Part shown: in pieces, positions 52,658 through 61,612 of the stretch
How positions within the stretch are numbered: the first letter of the stretch is position 1
How the letters are laid out: each line of letters begins with the position of its first letter
NCBI RefSeq assembly: GCF_013386115.1
Contig: NZ_JACAOR010000007.1
Coordinates: 520,702 to 584,701, forward strand
Origin: Pseudomonas gingeri
GTDB lineage: Bacteria; Pseudomonadota; Gammaproteobacteria; Pseudomonadales; Pseudomonadaceae
Direction: 5' to 3'
Length of the DNA stretch: 64,000 bases
The notes under the pieces: generated by a model
The model's database searches: none
Told to the model about the DNA's origin: nothing
Seen by the model: only the letters and a program-made list of their open reading frames with translations
Made by a program: the position numbers and the translations under genes

Positions 52658-53544
52658 TGCACCAGCGCACCACCGCCCAGCCCGGCCGGATCGGCGCGCT
52701 CGCGCAGGCGATGGCTGACCACCGACGGCAGCACCGCCTGGACATCTTCCGGAATCACATAGTCACGCCCGGCCAACAACGCCCAGGCCCGGGCCGCGGC
52801 GAGGATCGCCAGGCTCGCCCGCGGCGAGAGGCCCCAGGCGAACTGCGCTTCACTGCGGGTCGCGCCGACCAGGCGCAACACATAGTCCACCAGGGCATCG
52901 CTGGCCCGGACCTGCTTGACCTCCTGCTGCAACGCCGCCAGTTCGTGGTGACTGAGGATCGGTTGCAATTGCGGCAACAGGTCGCGGCGCGAGGCCCCGA
53001 GCAGCAGTGCCTTTTCCGCCGCCCGGGCCGGATAGCCGAGGGACACGCGCATCAGGAAACGGTCCAGCTGCGACTCGGGCAAGGCAAAGGTGCCGCCCTG
53101 GCTGGTGGGGTTCTGCGTGGCGATGACAAAGAATGGCGAGGGCAACGGGCGGGTGGCGCCTTCGATGGTCACCTGCCCCTCCTCCATCGCTTCGAGCAAC
53201 GCGCTCTGGCTCTTGGGCGTGGCGCGGTTGATTTCATCGGCCAGCACCAGCTCGGCGAAGATCGGCCCCGGGTGAAAGACGAAACGCCCGCTGTCCTTGT
53301 CGAACACCGAGGTGCCGAGGATATCGCTGGGCAGCAGGTCGGAGGTGAACTGGATACGCTGGAAGCTCAGGCCAAGCACCTTGGCCAGGGTGTGACTGAG
53401 GGTGGTCTTGCCCATGCCGGGCAGGTCCTCGATAAGCAGATGGCCGTCGGCCAGAAGACAGGTGAGGGCCAGGCGAACCTGGGCATCCTTGCCCAATACC
53501 ACCTGGTTGACAGCCTGCAGGCAGGCTTCCAGTTTACTGCGCAT
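52627..53544 (-). CDS. MoxR-family AAA+ ATPase
   Basis: A 305-aa AAA+ ATPase with Walker A at 43-48 (GMGKTT), Walker B LVLADEINR, and sensor region IATQNPTSQGG. It is a chaperone-like ATPase that probably assembles or activates the DUF58/TgpA proteins encoded downstream. It heads the operon. An upstream inverted-repeat element lies at 53603-53681. Confidence 0.94.
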   Translation of the reverse strand: MRSKLEACLQAVNQVVLGKDAQVRLALTCLLADGHLLIEDLPGMGKTTLSHTLAKVLGLSFQRIQFTSDLLPSDILGTSVFDKDSGRFVFHPGPIFAELVLADEINRATPKSQSALLEAMEEGQVTIEGATRPLPSPFFVIATQNPTSQGGTFALPESQLDRFLMRVSLGYPARAAEKALLLGASRRDLLPQLQPILSHHELAALQQEVKQVRASDALVDYVLRLVGATRSEAQFAWGLSPRASLAILAAARAWALLAGRDYVIPEDVQAVLPSVVSHRLRERADPAGLGGGALVQWLLREVPAL

Positions 53545-53602
53545 AGGCAGACATCCAAACGCGGGGAGACGCCGGGAATACTACATCCTTTGCCCGCTCA
53601 AT

Positions 53603-53681
53603 GATCGTTCCCATGCTCTGCGTCGCAGAGCGGACGCGGAGCATCCGGCGAGGCATTCCCACGCAGAGCGTGGGAACGATC
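53603..53681. repeat. Inverted-repeat element bounded by GATCGTTCCCA / TGGGAACGATC (copy 2)
   Basis: 79 bp; the ends pair as in the copy at 42109-42220 and the inner sequence has further short stems. It lies upstream of moxR and downstream of the small lipoprotein gene. Confidence 0.85.
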
Positions 53682-53700
53682 CTCGACCATCCTCAGAGAC

Positions 53701-53979
53701 TCAACGCCCGGCGCGCGACTCGCGGATGTAGAAACGCGCCTTCTCGGCCTTGGCCGAACAGCCCTCGTAGGCTTCGAACTGTTGCTGGGTCTTGGCCCCG
53801 GTCAACAGCGACAGGGCCTTGGAGTAACTCACGGTGCCGGCAAAGCCTTCGGCCTTGGCCAGGTCAAGCTCACGCCAGGCGGCATCCAGCTGGGTTCCGC
53901 AGCTCTCGCGGTAGGCCGTCTTGCCCGCGCAACCCGCCAACGCCAACGCAATCAATGGCACACAGATCCAGGCTTTCAT
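53701..53979 (-). CDS. Small lipoprotein
   Basis: 92 aa from the ATG at 53979 with GAGG 8 nt upstream. It has a signal peptide and lipobox LAGC (Cys17), so it is a lipoprotein; the residue after Cys is Ala, which favours the outer membrane. The mature part is helical and Ala-rich (AAWRELDLAKAEGFAG, YSKALSLLTGAKTQQQFEAY). No family is recognised. Confidence 0.8.
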   Translation of the reverse strand: MKAWICVPLIALALAGCAGKTAYRESCGTQLDAAWRELDLAKAEGFAGTVSYSKALSLLTGAKTQQQFEAYEGCSAKAEKARFYIRESRAGR

Positions 53980-54171
53980 CGATGACACCTCAAGATAAAG
54001 AAACAGTCGTGCAGATTATGACGGTGCGCCGGGCAAAAAGTGCCTTGCCCTGCTCTACAAGCTTAGCTAATCAATATGAAGATAAGGCGCATTCGCCTGA
54101 TCGGGCACACGTGGCGATTGTACCCCGGTGCCGGGTAAGCGCATTGTTAGCAACCGGCCGTTAAGGAATCC

Positions 54172-55215
54172 ATGATGAAGAAGCGTGTCGCATTGGTGTT
54201 GGGCTCGGGTGGGGCCCGGGGTTATGCCCATATCGGGGTGATCGAGGAAATCGAACGACGTGGTTATGAAATCGCCTGCATCGCCGGTTGCTCCATGGGC
54301 GCGGTGGTCGGTGGCATCTACGCCGCCGGCAAGCTCGACGAGTACCGCAACTGGATCGAAAGCCTGGACTACCTCGACGTCCTGCGCCTGGTGGACGTGA
54401 GTTTCCGCCTGGGGGCGATCCGTGGCGAAAAGGTCTTCGGCCAGATCCGCAAGATCGTCGGCGAGATCAATATCGAAGACCTGCGCATTCCCTACACGGC
54501 CGTCGCCACCGACCTGACCAACCAGCAGGAAATCTGGTTCCAGGAAGGTTGCCTGCATCAGGCCATGCGCGCTTCGGCGGCGATCCCCAGCCTGTTCACA
54601 CCGGTCATGCAGGGCAATCGCATGCTGGTCGACGGCGGCATCCTCAACCCGCTGCCCATCGTGCCGGTGGTGTCCAGCCACTGCGACCTGATCATCGCCG
54701 TCAACCTCAACTCGACCAACCAGAAGCACTATCAACTGCCGGTGATCCAGCGCCCGCCGGCCTTCAAGAGCCGCTTCAACAGCCTGCTCAGTTCCATGGG
54801 CTCGCGCCTGCCGTTCCGACGCAAGCAGGCAGAGGAACTGCTGCGCCTCGAACAACAGACCCTGGCCGCCGAATCCGCGGATATCGCCAATCCCTGGCTG
54901 GAATCGGCGGAACCCGAGGCCCAGCAACCGGCGGCGGCACCACAGGCCGCCGGCGCGCCGAAGTCCGCCACCGGTTCGTTCATCATCGACAATGTCGGCC
55001 CGGCTTCGCTGCTGGACCTGATCAACCAGAGTTTCGAGGTGATGCAGACCTCGTTGGCGCAATACAAGATCGCCGGCTATCCACCGGATATCCTGATCAA
55101 CGTGCCCAAGCGCGTGTGCCGCTTCTTCGAGTTCTACAAGGCGCCGGAACTGATCGCCCTGGGTCGCGAGATTGCCCGCGACACCATGGATCGTTACGAG
55201 GAAGACCGGCGCTGA
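54172..55215 (+). CDS. Patatin-like phospholipase (RssA family)
   Basis: 347 aa with the oxyanion GSGGARG at 11-17, nucleophile Ser41 in GCSMG and Asp154 in DGG, so the Ser-Asp dyad is complete. A long Ala/Pro/Gln-rich insert (~225-270) interrupts the C-terminal part. There is no signal peptide. It is similar to RssA and other bacterial patatins. The role is unknown, possibly lipid turnover. Confidence 0.92.
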   Translation: MMKKRVALVLGSGGARGYAHIGVIEEIERRGYEIACIAGCSMGAVVGGIYAAGKLDEYRNWIESLDYLDVLRLVDVSFRLGAIRGEKVFGQIRKIVGEINIEDLRIPYTAVATDLTNQQEIWFQEGCLHQAMRASAAIPSLFTPVMQGNRMLVDGGILNPLPIVPVVSSHCDLIIAVNLNSTNQKHYQLPVIQRPPAFKSRFNSLLSSMGSRLPFRRKQAEELLRLEQQTLAAESADIANPWLESAEPEAQQPAAAPQAAGAPKSATGSFIIDNVGPASLLDLINQSFEVMQTSLAQYKIAGYPPDILINVPKRVCRFFEFYKAPELIALGREIARDTMDRYEEDRR

Positions 55216-55256
55216 GGCTGCACAATCTGTGTTGGGGGTTGAGCAGGCCCGCTCCC

Positions 55257-55288
55257 ACACAAGCCGATTCCTACACAAGCCGATTCCT
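55257..55288. repeat. Tandem 16-bp direct repeat
   Basis: ACACAAGCCGATTCCT occurs twice in a row (55257-55272, 55273-55288), and a partial third copy follows (AGCCGATTCCC, 55309-55319). It lies between the patatin-like gene and kdpE. Confidence 0.9.
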
Positions 55289-55335
55289 GTACAAGCCCTG
55301 TACACATCAGCCGATTCCCGGCAGGAAAGCGCCGT

Positions 55336-56031
55336 TCAACCCTGGCTATCGAGCAGGCGATAGCCGACACCGGCCTCGGTGACGATAAAGCGTGGCTGGG
55401 TCGGATCGTCCGCCAGCTTCTGGCGCAGGTGCCCGACCACGATCCGCAGGTAGTGACTGTCCTCGGTATGGGTCGGCCCCCAGATATCCTTGAGCAGTTG
55501 CTGCTGGGTGATCACCCGTCCGGGATGGCGCGCCAACTGGGCGAGCACCGCGTACTCCTTGCGCGTCAACGCCACCTCGGCACCGTCCAGCAGCACCCGC
55601 CGATAGGCCAGGTCCACGGTCAGCGGACCGAACTTCAAGGCTGCTTCCTGGGTTTCACCGCTGGGCGCCTGGCGCAGCAAGGCGCGGATTCGCGCGAGGA
55701 ACTCCTGGATACCGAAGGGCTTGGTCACATAGTCATTGGCGCCGCCGTCCAGGGCCTGGACCTTCTGCCCTTCGCTGGCCCGCACCGACAGCACCAGCAC
55801 CGGCGCCGTGGACCATTCGCGAAACTCGCGCAGCACCTGCTGGCCGTCCATGTCCGGCAGGCCGAGGTCGAGTACCAGCAGGTCGGGCTTGTTCAGCGCG
55901 GCATGGGCCAGGCCTTCGGTCCCCGTGCCGGCCTCCAGCACCTTGTAGCCCTGGGAGGCGAGGCTGATGCGCAGGAACTTGCGGATCTGCGGTTCGTCGT
56001 CGATGACCAGGATGGTCGCGGTCTGGCTCAT
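55336..56031 (-). CDS. kdpE: Response regulator KdpE
   Basis: A 231-aa OmpR-family regulator with phosphoacceptor Asp55 in LLVLDLGLPD, the conserved KPF lysine, and a C-terminal winged helix (VALTRKEYAVLAQLARHPG, HYLRIVVGHLRQKL). It activates kdpFABC when KdpD senses low potassium or osmotic stress. It lies 36 bp after kdpD. Confidence 0.96.
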   Translation of the reverse strand: MSQTATILVIDDEPQIRKFLRISLASQGYKVLEAGTGTEGLAHAALNKPDLLVLDLGLPDMDGQQVLREFREWSTAPVLVLSVRASEGQKVQALDGGANDYVTKPFGIQEFLARIRALLRQAPSGETQEAALKFGPLTVDLAYRRVLLDGAEVALTRKEYAVLAQLARHPGRVITQQQLLKDIWGPTHTEDSHYLRIVVGHLRQKLADDPTQPRFIVTEAGVGYRLLDSQG

Positions 56032-56067
56032 GGTTGCAACATCGTGGCGAGGGTTCGCCAAAGCATA

Positions 56068-58719
56068 TCAGGCTTCACTTTCAAATCCCGGTTGCTCCTG
56101 CAAGGGAAGGAATAACGTAATACAGGTGCCACGGCCGTCGATACCGTCATCCACGCCGATATGCCCGCCGTGGGCGCCGACCATGCCCTGGCAGATCGCC
56201 AGGCCCAGGCCGGTGCCCTGGCCGCCGCGATCGCCACGGGCGGCGGTGTAGAACATGTCGAAGATCTTCGCCCGCTCCTCTTCCGGGATCCCCGGGCCTT
56301 CGTCGCTGACGGCAAAGAACAGCTCGCTGTCGGTGGCCCCGGCACGCACCTGCAGGCGACCATGCTGCGCGGAAAAACGCGCGGCGTTTTCCATGACATT
56401 GATCAGCGCCTGTTCGATCAGTGCCGCATGCACGTAGAGCAACGGCAATTCCGCCGGCACCTCGGTGCTCACCTGCAACGGCGCGAGGACCGCCCGCAGG
56501 CGGTTCAGCGCGCTACCGACGATGTCCGCCGGCGACACCCAGTCCCGCGCCAGCTTCAGCGCGCCATGGCCCAGGCGCGTCATGTCCAGCAGGTTCTGGA
56601 TATAGCGGTCCAGCCGCTCGGCCTCGTCGCGGGTGCCCTCCAGCAGTTCCTGGCGATCGGCCAGGGGAATCGCTTCGCCCAACGCCAGCAGGCTGTCGAT
56701 ACTGCCGCGCATCGAGGTCAGCGGTGTGCGCAGGTCGTGGGACACCGACGCCAGCAAGGCACTGCGCAACTGCTCGGTTTCGCCATGCAGGCGCGCCGCC
56801 TCGAGGTCGTCGGCCAGTTGTGCCCGGGCCAGGGCCTGGGCCAGCGGCTGGCTGAGGGCGGTCAGCAGGCGACGGCGCTGGCCGGTGAGCTGCTGGCCTT
56901 CCCGCGGACGCACGCCAAGCAACGCCAGCGGCCCCTCTTCCACCGACAACGGCCACCACCACCAACTGCCGGAGGGCAAGGTGCCGGTGCCCATCCCCGC
57001 CGCCTGATCGTGCTGCCAGGCCCAGTCGGCCGCCGCCCGTTCGAATTCGGAAAACTGCAACGGTCCGCCGGTCTCGACCTTCCAGCCGCCCTGGCCATCG
57101 CGGTTGAGCAGGCACAGCTCCAGCTCCTCCCAGCCACTGAGATGCTGCGACGCGGCACTGATCACCGCCTGGCGGTCGGTGGCGGCGGTCAGCTTGCGCG
57201 ACAGGTCGAGCAGCTCGGTGGTTTCTTCCTGGGTATCGCGCAGGGCCTGCAATTGCCGGCGCTGGCGTGCCGCCAGGTTACCGGTGAGTGCCGCCATCAT
57301 CAGGAAGAACAGCAGGGTCAGCACATCCTCTTCACGCTGGATGGCGAAGGAGAAGTTCGGCGGGATGAACAGGAAGTCATAGGTCAGGAAGGACAGCACC
57401 GCGCAGGCCAGGGACGGGCCGAGACTGCTGCGCACAGCCACCAGCAGCACGGCGGCGAGAAACACCAGCGAGATATTCGGTAACGGCAACACACTGGCCA
57501 CGCCCCAGGCCAGGGCGCTGGCCAGCACCGTCGCCAGCAGCGCCAGCAGGTAGTCGAGCCAGACCACGCTCTGCGGCTCGCGCACGCGCGGCTGGCGTTG
57601 CTCTTCCTGGCTGTCGAGGACGTTGATTTCCAGGCCCCGGGCATTGCGCAACAGCCGCGCCGCCAGGCCACCGCCGAACAGCCGACGACGCAGGCGCCGG
57701 CGCGACTGGCCGACCAGCACCAGGCTGGCCCGGCGTTCGGCGGCATGCTGGATCAGGGTCTTGGCCACTTCCCCGGCCCGCAGCAGCACTACTTCGCCGC
57801 CCAGCCGTTCCGCCAGTTGCTGGGCACTCTGCAGGCGCAGTCGCGATTGTTCGTCGCGGGCCCTGCCGTTATCCACATGCACCAGGCTCCAGGGCAGGTG
57901 CCGGCGTTGCGCGACCCGGCTGGCGTGGCGCACCAGGCGCTCGGCCTGGGCATCGCCGTCGACCCCCACCAGCAGGCGTCCACGAATGGCCGGCGCGGCC
58001 TGGCCGAGGGTCCGGTAGCCCTGGGCCAGATCGTTGTCGACCTGGGCCGCGGCGGTCTGCATCGCCAGTTCGCGCAGGGCGGTGAGGTTGGTCTGGGTGA
58101 AAAACGCATCGATCGCCGCCCGCGCCTGTTCCGGCACATAGACCTTGCCGTCGCGCAGGCGCTCCAGCAGTTCCCGGGGCGGCAGGTCGATCAGCAGCAG
58201 TTCGTCGGCCTCCTGCAGGACCCAGTCGGGCAGGGTCTCGCGCACCTGCACCCCGGTGATCCCGCGCACCTGGTCATTGAGGCTTTCCAGGTGCTGGACA
58301 TTGACCGTGGTGAACACGTCGATACCGGCGGCCAGCAGTTCCTGGACATCCTGCCAGCGCTTCACATGGCGGCTGTCGGGGGCATTGCTGTGGGCCAGCT
58401 CATCGACCAGCACCAGTTTCGGCCTGGCCTTGAGCAGACCGTCGAGGTCCATTTCCTCCAGCACCACGCCACGGTACTCGGAGCGCACCAGGGGTTGTTG
58501 CGGCAAACCACCGAGCAGGGCCTCGGTTTCGGCCCGGCCGTGGGTTTCCACCACCCCGGCGATCAGTTTCACGCCCTGGCGCAACTGCGTATGGGCGGCC
58601 TGCAACATTGCGTAGGTCTTGCCCACGCCCGGGGCGGCACCGAGGAACACCTTGAGCCGGCCACGACCGTCGCGGGGCAGTTCTGCTAACAGCGCGTCGG
58701 CGCGACCGGAATCACTCAT
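56068..58719 (-). CDS. kdpD: Sensor histidine kinase KdpD
   Basis: 883 aa from the ATG at 58719; a GTG five codons upstream is possible. The N-terminal KdpD domain has Walker A (GVGKT, ~31-35), then a universal-stress-like domain (~240-370), four membrane helices (~390-490), a GAF-like region, HisKA with His661 in SVSHDLRTPL, and HATPase motifs. It is full length. It senses potassium or turgor in the inner membrane. A REP pair lies between kdpC and this gene. Confidence 0.95.
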   Translation of the reverse strand: MSDSGRADALLAELPRDGRGRLKVFLGAAPGVGKTYAMLQAAHTQLRQGVKLIAGVVETHGRAETEALLGGLPQQPLVRSEYRGVVLEEMDLDGLLKARPKLVLVDELAHSNAPDSRHVKRWQDVQELLAAGIDVFTTVNVQHLESLNDQVRGITGVQVRETLPDWVLQEADELLLIDLPPRELLERLRDGKVYVPEQARAAIDAFFTQTNLTALRELAMQTAAAQVDNDLAQGYRTLGQAAPAIRGRLLVGVDGDAQAERLVRHASRVAQRRHLPWSLVHVDNGRARDEQSRLRLQSAQQLAERLGGEVVLLRAGEVAKTLIQHAAERRASLVLVGQSRRRLRRRLFGGGLAARLLRNARGLEINVLDSQEEQRQPRVREPQSVVWLDYLLALLATVLASALAWGVASVLPLPNISLVFLAAVLLVAVRSSLGPSLACAVLSFLTYDFLFIPPNFSFAIQREEDVLTLLFFLMMAALTGNLAARQRRQLQALRDTQEETTELLDLSRKLTAATDRQAVISAASQHLSGWEELELCLLNRDGQGGWKVETGGPLQFSEFERAAADWAWQHDQAAGMGTGTLPSGSWWWWPLSVEEGPLALLGVRPREGQQLTGQRRRLLTALSQPLAQALARAQLADDLEAARLHGETEQLRSALLASVSHDLRTPLTSMRGSIDSLLALGEAIPLADRQELLEGTRDEAERLDRYIQNLLDMTRLGHGALKLARDWVSPADIVGSALNRLRAVLAPLQVSTEVPAELPLLYVHAALIEQALINVMENAARFSAQHGRLQVRAGATDSELFFAVSDEGPGIPEEERAKIFDMFYTAARGDRGGQGTGLGLAICQGMVGAHGGHIGVDDGIDGRGTCITLFLPLQEQPGFESEA

Positions 58720-58753
58720 CTCTTGGGGTCTCACTTGTGGAGCCGAGCCCCCT

Positions 58754-58845
58754 TTGTAGGAGCCGGCTTGCCGGCGATGCGATCATCTGGCCAACATTAT
58801 TGTCGCCTGGAAAATCGCCATCGCCGGCAAGCCGGCTCCTACAAG
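58754..58845. repeat. REP pair between kdpC and kdpD
   Basis: Inverted cores TGTAGGAGCCGGCTTGCCGG at 58755-58779 and CCGGCAAGCCGGCTCCTACA at 58824-58843. The symmetric pair (BIME) lies between the structural and sensory genes. Confidence 0.88.
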
Positions 58846-58864
58846 GGAGGTTGTGCTTGTCAGG

Positions 58865-59416
58865 TTACTTGGCGATATCAGCCAGCGCCGCATTCAATGC
58901 AAGCACATTGACCACTGGCGGGCCAATCAGCGGTTGTTCGATATGCGCTTCCAGCAATTTCTCGACGGTCGCCGCCGGCAGGTTGCGCGCCTGCGCCACC
59001 CGCGCCAGTTGATAGCGAACCGCCGCCGGTGGCAAGTGCGGATCGAGGCCGCTGCCAGAGGTGGTCAGCGAAGCCAGCGGCACCGGGCCCTGGCCGGGCA
59101 CGGCCTGCTTGGCCGCGTCATCGAAAATCCGCGTGGCCAGCGCCGGGTTGCTCGGCGACAGGTTGCTCGCGCCACTGGACACCGTGGCAAAGGCCCCCGC
59201 CGAAGGACGCGGGTGAAACCAGGCATCACCGGTGAAATCCTGGGCGATCAGGGCAGAGCCGCGCACCTTGCCATCGGCATCGCGCACCAGGCTGCCATTG
59301 GCCTGTCCCGGGAAAACCGCCTGGGCCACGCCGGTGACCACCAGGGGATAGGCGACACCGGTAATCAGGGTCATCAACACCAACAGGCTCAAGGCCGGAC
59401 GCCATACAGTAGACAT
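58865..59416 (-). CDS. kdpC: Potassium-transporting ATPase subunit KdpC
   Basis: A 183-aa single-span membrane protein with an N-terminal helix (LSLLVLMTLITGVAYPLVV, ~9-27) and a periplasmic domain with LDPHLPPAA, the family signature. It stabilises the KdpFABC complex and raises affinity for potassium. The ATG at 59416 follows a weak site; a short inverted repeat (59443-59473) and a REP lie upstream. Confidence 0.95.
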   Translation of the reverse strand: MSTVWRPALSLLVLMTLITGVAYPLVVTGVAQAVFPGQANGSLVRDADGKVRGSALIAQDFTGDAWFHPRPSAGAFATVSSGASNLSPSNPALATRIFDDAAKQAVPGQGPVPLASLTTSGSGLDPHLPPAAVRYQLARVAQARNLPAATVEKLLEAHIEQPLIGPPVVNVLALNAALADIAK

Positions 59417-59442
59417 GTTCAATTCCTCGAATTCAGGGAGAT

Positions 59443-59473
59443 GATCGTTCCCACGCTCTGCGGGAGAACGATC
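59443..59473. repeat. Short copy of the GATCGTTCCCA inverted-repeat element
   Basis: 31 bp: GATCGTTCCCACGC and GAGAACGATC, with the central part deleted relative to the copies at 42109-42220 and 53603-53681. It lies between kdpB and kdpC. Confidence 0.65.
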
Positions 59474-59492
59474 GACTGCAGGAGCCAGGGGC

Positions 59493-59521
59493 CTCATCGC
59501 CGGCAAGCCGGCTCCCACAGT
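59493..59521. repeat. Single REP between kdpB and kdpC
   Basis: One REP core with the AAGCCGGCTCCCACA end, between the two structural genes. Confidence 0.75.
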
Positions 59522-59547
59522 TTTCATACGCGGGCAAACCCGCAAAC

Positions 59548-61605
59548 TCACACCAGATGCAACGCCGTCAGCAGCAGGTCGATGGCCTTGATGCCCACGA
59601 ACGGCACCAGGATCCCGCCCAGGCCATAGATCAGCAGGTTGCGCCGCAGCAGGTGCGCGGCACTCGCCGCCTGCACCCGCACACCGCGCAGCGCCAGCGG
59701 GATCAGCACGACGATGATCAGGGCGTTGAACACGATCGCCGAGAGAATCGCGCTCTGCGGACTGGCCAGTTGCATGATGTTGAGCACGCCGAGCTGTGGA
59801 TAAATCGCCGCGAACAGGGCCGGCAGGATCGCGAAGTACTTGGCCACGTCGTTGGCAATCGAGAAGGTGGTCAGTGCACCGCGGGTCACCAGCAACTCCT
59901 TGCCGATCTGCACCACGTCCAGCAGCTTGGTCGGGTCGCTGTCGAGGTCGACCATGTTGGCCGCTTCCCGCGCGGCCTGGGTGCCGTCATTCATCGCCAT
60001 GCCGACGTCGGCCTGGGCCAGCGCCGGGGCGTCGTTGGCGCCGTCGCCGCACATCGCCACCAGGCGGCCGTCGTTCTGCTCCAGGCGGATGCGCGCCAGT
60101 TTCTTCTCCGGCGTCGCCTCGGCCAGCACGTCGTCCACCCCGGCTTCCGCGGCAATCGCCGCCGCCGTCAGCGGGTTGTCGCCGGTCACCATGACGGTGC
60201 GGATCCCCAGCTTGCGCAGTTCGGCAAAGCGGTCGCGGATCCCCGGCTTGACCACGTCCTTGAGGTGGATGGCGCCAAGCAGCTTGCCATTGGCGCAGAC
60301 CAGCAACGGGGTACCGCCGCTCTGGGCGATCTTGTCGATCTCCCGGGACAGCGCCGGTTGCAGGTCGCCGCGTTTCTGGCCGATGAAGCTCAACAGTGAA
60401 TCCACCGCGCCCTTGCGATAGATCCGGCCTTGATGGTCGACACCCGACAGGCGTGTCTCGGCGCTGAACGGCACCGCGATCAGTTCCGTCGCGGCCGGTT
60501 CCTGTTGTGGATAAAGGTCGCGCAGGTATTCGACGATCGACTTGCCTTCGGCGGTGTCGTCGGCCAGCGAGGCCAGCAAGGCCCCCTCGGCCAGTTCGCG
60601 GACATGCACGCCCGGGGCCGGGTGGATCGCGGTGCAGCGACGGTTGCCGAAGGTGATGGTGCCGGTCTTGTCCAGCAGCAGCACATGCACGTCACCGGCG
60701 GCTTCCACCGCCCGGCCGGACTTGGCGATCACGTTCAGGCGGACCAGGCGGTCCATCCCGGCGATACCGATGGCCGACAGCAGGCCGCCGATGGTGGTCG
60801 GGATCAGGGTCACCAGCAGCGCCACCAGGAACACCAGCGGCAGATTGCCGCCGGCGAAGTGGGCGAACGGCTGCAGGGTCACCACCACCAGCAGGAAGAT
60901 CAGCGTCAGGCCGATCAGCAGGATGTCCAGCGCGACTTCGTTGGGGGTCTTCTGGCGCTTGGCGCCTTCCACCAGGGCGATCATGCGGTCCAGGGTCGAT
61001 TCACCGGGGTTGGCGGTGATACGCACCAGCAACCAGTCGGACACCAGCCGGGTGTTGCCGGTCACCGCCGAACGATCACCACCGGACTCGCGAATCACCG
61101 GAGCCGATTCACCGGTAATCGCCGCCTCGTTGACCGCCGCGATACCTTCGATCACCTCGCCGTCACCGGGAAGCATTTCCCCGGCTTCGACCCGGACCAC
61201 GTCGCCTTTGCGCAGGCTGGCGGCAGGCACCACCTGGAAGCTGCCGTCGGCCTTCTTGCGCCGTGCGCTGAGACCTTCGCTGCCGGCCTTGAGGCTGTCG
61301 GCGCGGGCCTTGCCACGACCTTCGGCAAGGGCCTCGGCGAAGTTGGCGAAGAGCACGGTGAACCACAGCCAGAGGGCAATCTGCGCGGACACGTAGGTCG
61401 GTACGGCCGTATCGGGCACAACGCAGAGGATCGTGGTCAGGATCGCGGTCAGTTCCACCACCAGCATGACCGGCGCACGTTGCAACTGACGCGGATCGAG
61501 CTTGACGAAGGCTTGCACCAGCGCCGGACGCCACAGATCGGCGATCGCGGTCTTGGGCTGTTCGACGACAGCAGGTTTTGTTGCGGGAAGAGGCATGTTC
61601 ATCAT
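59548..61605 (-). CDS. kdpB: Potassium-transporting P-type ATPase subunit KdpB
   Basis: A 685-aa P-type ATPase. The phosphorylated Asp312 is in LLDKTGTITFG; the actuator motif TGES is at 164-167 and MCGDGANDAPAL marks the hinge. About seven membrane helices are visible. KdpB hydrolyses ATP to drive potassium uptake through KdpA. The ATG at 61605 is preceded by GAGG; the gap to kdpA is 7 bp. Confidence 0.97.
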   Translation of the reverse strand: MMNMPLPATKPAVVEQPKTAIADLWRPALVQAFVKLDPRQLQRAPVMLVVELTAILTTILCVVPDTAVPTYVSAQIALWLWFTVLFANFAEALAEGRGKARADSLKAGSEGLSARRKKADGSFQVVPAASLRKGDVVRVEAGEMLPGDGEVIEGIAAVNEAAITGESAPVIRESGGDRSAVTGNTRLVSDWLLVRITANPGESTLDRMIALVEGAKRQKTPNEVALDILLIGLTLIFLLVVVTLQPFAHFAGGNLPLVFLVALLVTLIPTTIGGLLSAIGIAGMDRLVRLNVIAKSGRAVEAAGDVHVLLLDKTGTITFGNRRCTAIHPAPGVHVRELAEGALLASLADDTAEGKSIVEYLRDLYPQQEPAATELIAVPFSAETRLSGVDHQGRIYRKGAVDSLLSFIGQKRGDLQPALSREIDKIAQSGGTPLLVCANGKLLGAIHLKDVVKPGIRDRFAELRKLGIRTVMVTGDNPLTAAAIAAEAGVDDVLAEATPEKKLARIRLEQNDGRLVAMCGDGANDAPALAQADVGMAMNDGTQAAREAANMVDLDSDPTKLLDVVQIGKELLVTRGALTTFSIANDVAKYFAILPALFAAIYPQLGVLNIMQLASPQSAILSAIVFNALIIVVLIPLALRGVRVQAASAAHLLRRNLLIYGLGGILVPFVGIKAIDLLLTALHLV

Positions 61606-61612
61606 CAGGTCC

